Shown here: positions 30,781-31,901 of the stretch, in pieces | How positions within the stretch are numbered: position 1 is the stretch's first letter | How the letters are laid out: each line of letters begins with the position of its first letter | IMG/VR virus record: IMGVR_UViG_3300031198_000007 | Location: 1 to 31,901 of that record | Source of the DNA: a virus | DNA: 31,901 nucleotides | Reading direction: 5' to 3' (one strand) | Position numbers and translations under genes: made by a program | The notes under the pieces: generated by a model | What the model was told of the DNA's origin: nothing | The model's input: the letters and a program-made list of their open reading frames with translations, nothing else | Database searches by the model: none

Positions 30781-31134
30781 AGCGGGACCGCGGCGTGCGC
30801 CGGTTTCCGTGCGCCGATTTTCTGCGCGGGATTGGCGCGTGGGTATTCCCTCCACGCAACGATCGAGCGGGGGCCCTCCCGCCGCCCCGCGCCACGCGCG
30901 CGTGCGTGCCCGTGCGTGGCAGCGCGTGCGCAGGCGTGCCCCTGCGCCCACGCGCGGCGCGCGAGCGTGCGTGCGGGCACGTACGGCGCGCTGCGTGCGT
31001 TTCCGCTACGTGGCGCGTGGCGAATCCCCTCGTGCACGCTGCACGCGCGTCGTGCGTCCTGCACACTCGCGCTCCCGGCGTCGTTCGTCGTTGCGTTCCG
31101 CATCGTCGTCCGTGCGGATTGCATAGTATAAGCC

Positions 31135-31143
31135 TGTGGATAA
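31135..31143 (-). promoter_or_regulatory. Perfect DnaA box
   Basis: TGTGGATAA here is TTATCCACA on the opposite strand, the consensus DnaA-binding 9-mer. It sits beside the AT-rich TTGCATAGTATAAG stretch in an otherwise very GC-rich region, as in replication origins. A single box, so supportive rather than conclusive. Confidence 0.6.
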
Positions 31144-31153
31144 CTCTGTAACT

Positions 31154-31168
31154 CGTTGCGGCACAACG
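31154..31168. repeat. Inverted repeat CGTTG-N5-CAACG
   Basis: Five-bp arms (31154-31158, 31164-31168) with a 5-nt centre, 11 bp from the DnaA box and within the likely rightward promoter region. Possible operator. Confidence 0.35.
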
Positions 31169-31210
31169 CTAGCGGCACATGGCACAGTGTTAGCAATGCT
31201 CCATGGTGCC

Positions 31211-31225
31211 CGGTCATGGTGACCG
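31211..31225. repeat. Inverted repeat CGGTCA-TGG-TGACCG
   Basis: Perfect 6-bp arms with a 3-nt centre, 25 bp upstream of the first rightward start. It could be an operator or a leader hairpin. Confidence 0.45.
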
Positions 31226-31249
31226 AAGGCGGAATGAGCGGAGCGGAAC

Positions 31250-31456
31250 GTGAAGCGCTATCAGGTTAGGACGTACCGGGCCAGCGTGACCTTGGTGCCG
31301 GTCAATTCGGGAGTTGACGCCTACGCGTGGGACGTCGTGGACGGGGACGGCAACACCCTGCACGCTGGCTGCGCGAAGACGGAAGCCGCCGCGTGGATCG
31401 AAGCGAGCGCAATGCTCGCGAACGCGGCACAGAAGGCGGTGCGCGATGACGCCTAA
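31250..31456 (+). CDS. Small early hypothetical protein, 68 aa
   Basis: GTG 31250 follows a GCGGAG-type site. The protein reads KRYQVRTYRASVTLVPVNSG, then YAWDVVDGDGNTLHAGCAKT and a helix EAAAWIEASAMLANAAQKAV: strands then helix, a layout common among small phage early proteins. First recognisable gene of the rightward unit; unknown function. Its last codons overlap the next start by 11 bp. Confidence 0.6.
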   Translation: MKRYQVRTYRASVTLVPVNSGVDAYAWDVVDGDGNTLHAGCAKTEAAAWIEASAMLANAAQKAVRDDA

Positions 31457-31544
31457 CGCGCTGGTCTTCGCGACTCTCGCGCTCATCTGGCTGCCGGTCA
31501 TCGTCCTTGCGGTTGCGATGGAAGCGCGCGGGGGGAAGTCATGA
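31446..31544 (+). CDS. Tiny single-TM protein, 32 aa
   Basis: ATG 31446 with AAGGCGG upstream encodes a 32-residue peptide whose residues 5-24 (ALVFATLALIWLPVIVLAVA) are one membrane helix, followed by a short basic tail. Stop overlaps the next ATG (ATGA). Tiny membrane peptides are common in early phage operons. Confidence 0.6.
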   Translation: MTPNALVFATLALIWLPVIVLAVAMEARGGKS

Positions 31545-31765
31545 GTCAACACTATTCGGACCCTGCGCGGGAGACGGACCCGCACGCGCTGCCCGACACC
31601 GAAGTATTCCACTCCGACGAATACCCCGCAGAGGATGGCGAAACCGCTCTGGAAAGCGGCTGGTACTGGTGGCCGTGCTTTCCCGGATGCCTGCCCGATG
31701 GCGACGCCTGCGGCCCGTTCGCGACGGAGGCCGAAGCGCTCGCCGATGCGCGGGGGGACGCGTGA
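31541..31765 (+). CDS. Small acidic hypothetical protein, 74 aa
   Basis: ATG 31541 (ATGA overlap) with GGGGGAAG upstream. Acidic and aromatic (EVFHSDEYPAEDGETALESG then WYWWPCFPGCLPDGDACGPF, EAEALADARGD). WYWW followed by PF-TE-EAL-DA resembles small phage proteins of unknown function that show a substituted substrate-like surface. No function assigned. Stop overlaps the next GTG. Confidence 0.65.
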   Translation: MSQHYSDPARETDPHALPDTEVFHSDEYPAEDGETALESGWYWWPCFPGCLPDGDACGPFATEAEALADARGDA

Positions 31766-31901
31766 CCGCGCGCGTCTGGGCAATCCCGCTCGCCGCGCAC
31801 GGCTTCGTCTCCGTGCACGAGACCGCAAACCCGGTTCGCTGGCATCTGGAAGACTACGACACTGGCAAGCTAATCGCCCCGTGGGGGGAAGGCTTTGCCA
31901 C
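31762..31901 (+). CDS. Partial small protein running off the right end
   Basis: GTG 31762 (GTGA overlap) opens 46 codons to the window end: TARVWAIPLAAHGFVSVHET then RWHLEDYDTGKLIAPWGEGF. The pattern W-L-DYDTGKLI-PWG is reminiscent of small phage proteins. Joined to base 1 the frame ends at TAG 20-22 (total 53 residues). No function recognised. Confidence 0.6.
   Translation, partial: MTARVWAIPLAAHGFVSVHETANPVRWHLEDYDTGKLIAPWGEGFA

Larger units (their letters stand above)
30673..31116 (+). repeat. Strand-biased CGTGCG motif array
   Basis: CGTGCG starts at 30673, 30794, 30808, 30901, 30911, 30925, 30966, 30970, 30994, 31051 and 31111: 11 copies on this strand. Its complement CGCACG is found once (30717). 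Chance expectation at this GC content is well below one copy per strand in 444 bp. Confidence 0.75.
30453..31249. promoter_or_regulatory. Gene-free control / candidate origin region
   Basis: About 800 bp without a convincing gene between the divergent units. It contains, in order: a GTGGAC/GTCCAC palindrome, a 37-bp alternating tract, a TCTACGC inverted repeat, an 18-bp alternating tract, an array of CGTGCG, a short AT-rich stretch with a perfect DnaA box, and two more inverted repeats next to the rightward start. Promoters must lie here for both units but no strong sigma-70 pair was found; TATAAG at 31127-31132 is the best -10-like hexamer. Confidence 0.6.

Noticed and set aside
30494-31126. 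Long open frame on the + strand across the control region
   Set aside because: The translation is nearly all Arg/Ala/Ser/Pro with repeated CG-alternating DNA; no ribosome site or domain is visible. It is open only because of extreme GC content.
31216-31269. Possible 11-17-aa leader ORF (ATG 31216 or 31234) overlapping the first rightward gene
   Set aside because: An AAGG precedes 31234, but the peptide is unremarkable and overlaps the 31250 start by 20 bp. Not enough to call.
1-31901. Integrase, repressor, tRNA, CRISPR or insertion sequence
   Set aside because: None recognised on either strand by eye; lysogeny genes appear absent, though a diverged repressor among the small genes cannot be excluded.
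1-31901. Direct terminal repeats
   Set aside because: The first and last tens of bases do not match each other, so no terminal repeat is visible in this window.

Overview
The window reads as an essentially complete genome of a small, GC-rich (visibly about 60-65% GC) tailed phage of the podovirus type. It has a portal, head-tail adaptor, nozzle-like protein, tail fibre and three internal or ejection proteins, the largest carrying a lytic transglycosylase domain. No tape measure, sheath, tube or baseplate genes are visible. No phage RNA polymerase, DNA polymerase, integrase or repressor was recognised, so it should depend on host transcription and replication machinery. A proteobacterial host is likely from the GTA-type holin and the GH108 muramidase, but I cannot name it.

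Layout. Two transcription units diverge from a gene-free control region (30453-31249). The rightward unit starts at 31250, runs off the right end and, if the molecule is circular or circularly permuted, continues at position 1 through 1656. It holds small early-type genes, including a Lar-like anti-restriction protein, and ends at a terminator (1668-1704). The leftward unit runs from 30452 to 2026. In order it contains: a replication initiator with iteron-like repeats inside its gene; small proteins of unknown function; a sugar-modification block (FkbM methyltransferase and two GT2-like transferases); two Cys-motif proteins; small and large terminase; a C-methyltransferase and a GT9-like transferase; portal; scaffold; major capsid; small head proteins; a GT4 transferase; adaptor; nozzle; tail fibre; three internal virion proteins; and a lysis cassette (GH108 endolysin, one-TM coiled-coil protein, 3-TM holin). 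Nearly all neighbours overlap by ATGA or GTGA or abut, so translation is heavily coupled.

What stands out. (1) Six sugar-related enzymes (three to four glycosyltransferase folds and two methyltransferases) are spread through the late structural operon of a 32-kb phage, with no nucleotide-sugar synthesis genes. This suggests a phage-encoded glycan that decorates virions or host surfaces using host sugar donors. (2) The control region is unusual: a strand-biased array of CGTGCG (11 copies on one strand, 1 on the other), 37- and 18-bp perfect alternating purine-pyrimidine tracts, several perfect inverted repeats and a perfect DnaA box. (3) A 10-bp-phased GTCCAC/GTCATCACGT array lies in the linker-coding part of the initiator gene, and the same GTCCAC half-site forms a palindrome upstream of that gene. 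Together these look like a lambda-O-style origin plus an autoregulatory operator. (4) The window's ends join in frame across a truncated gene.

Functions are assigned by reading motifs and gene order only; no database search was run.
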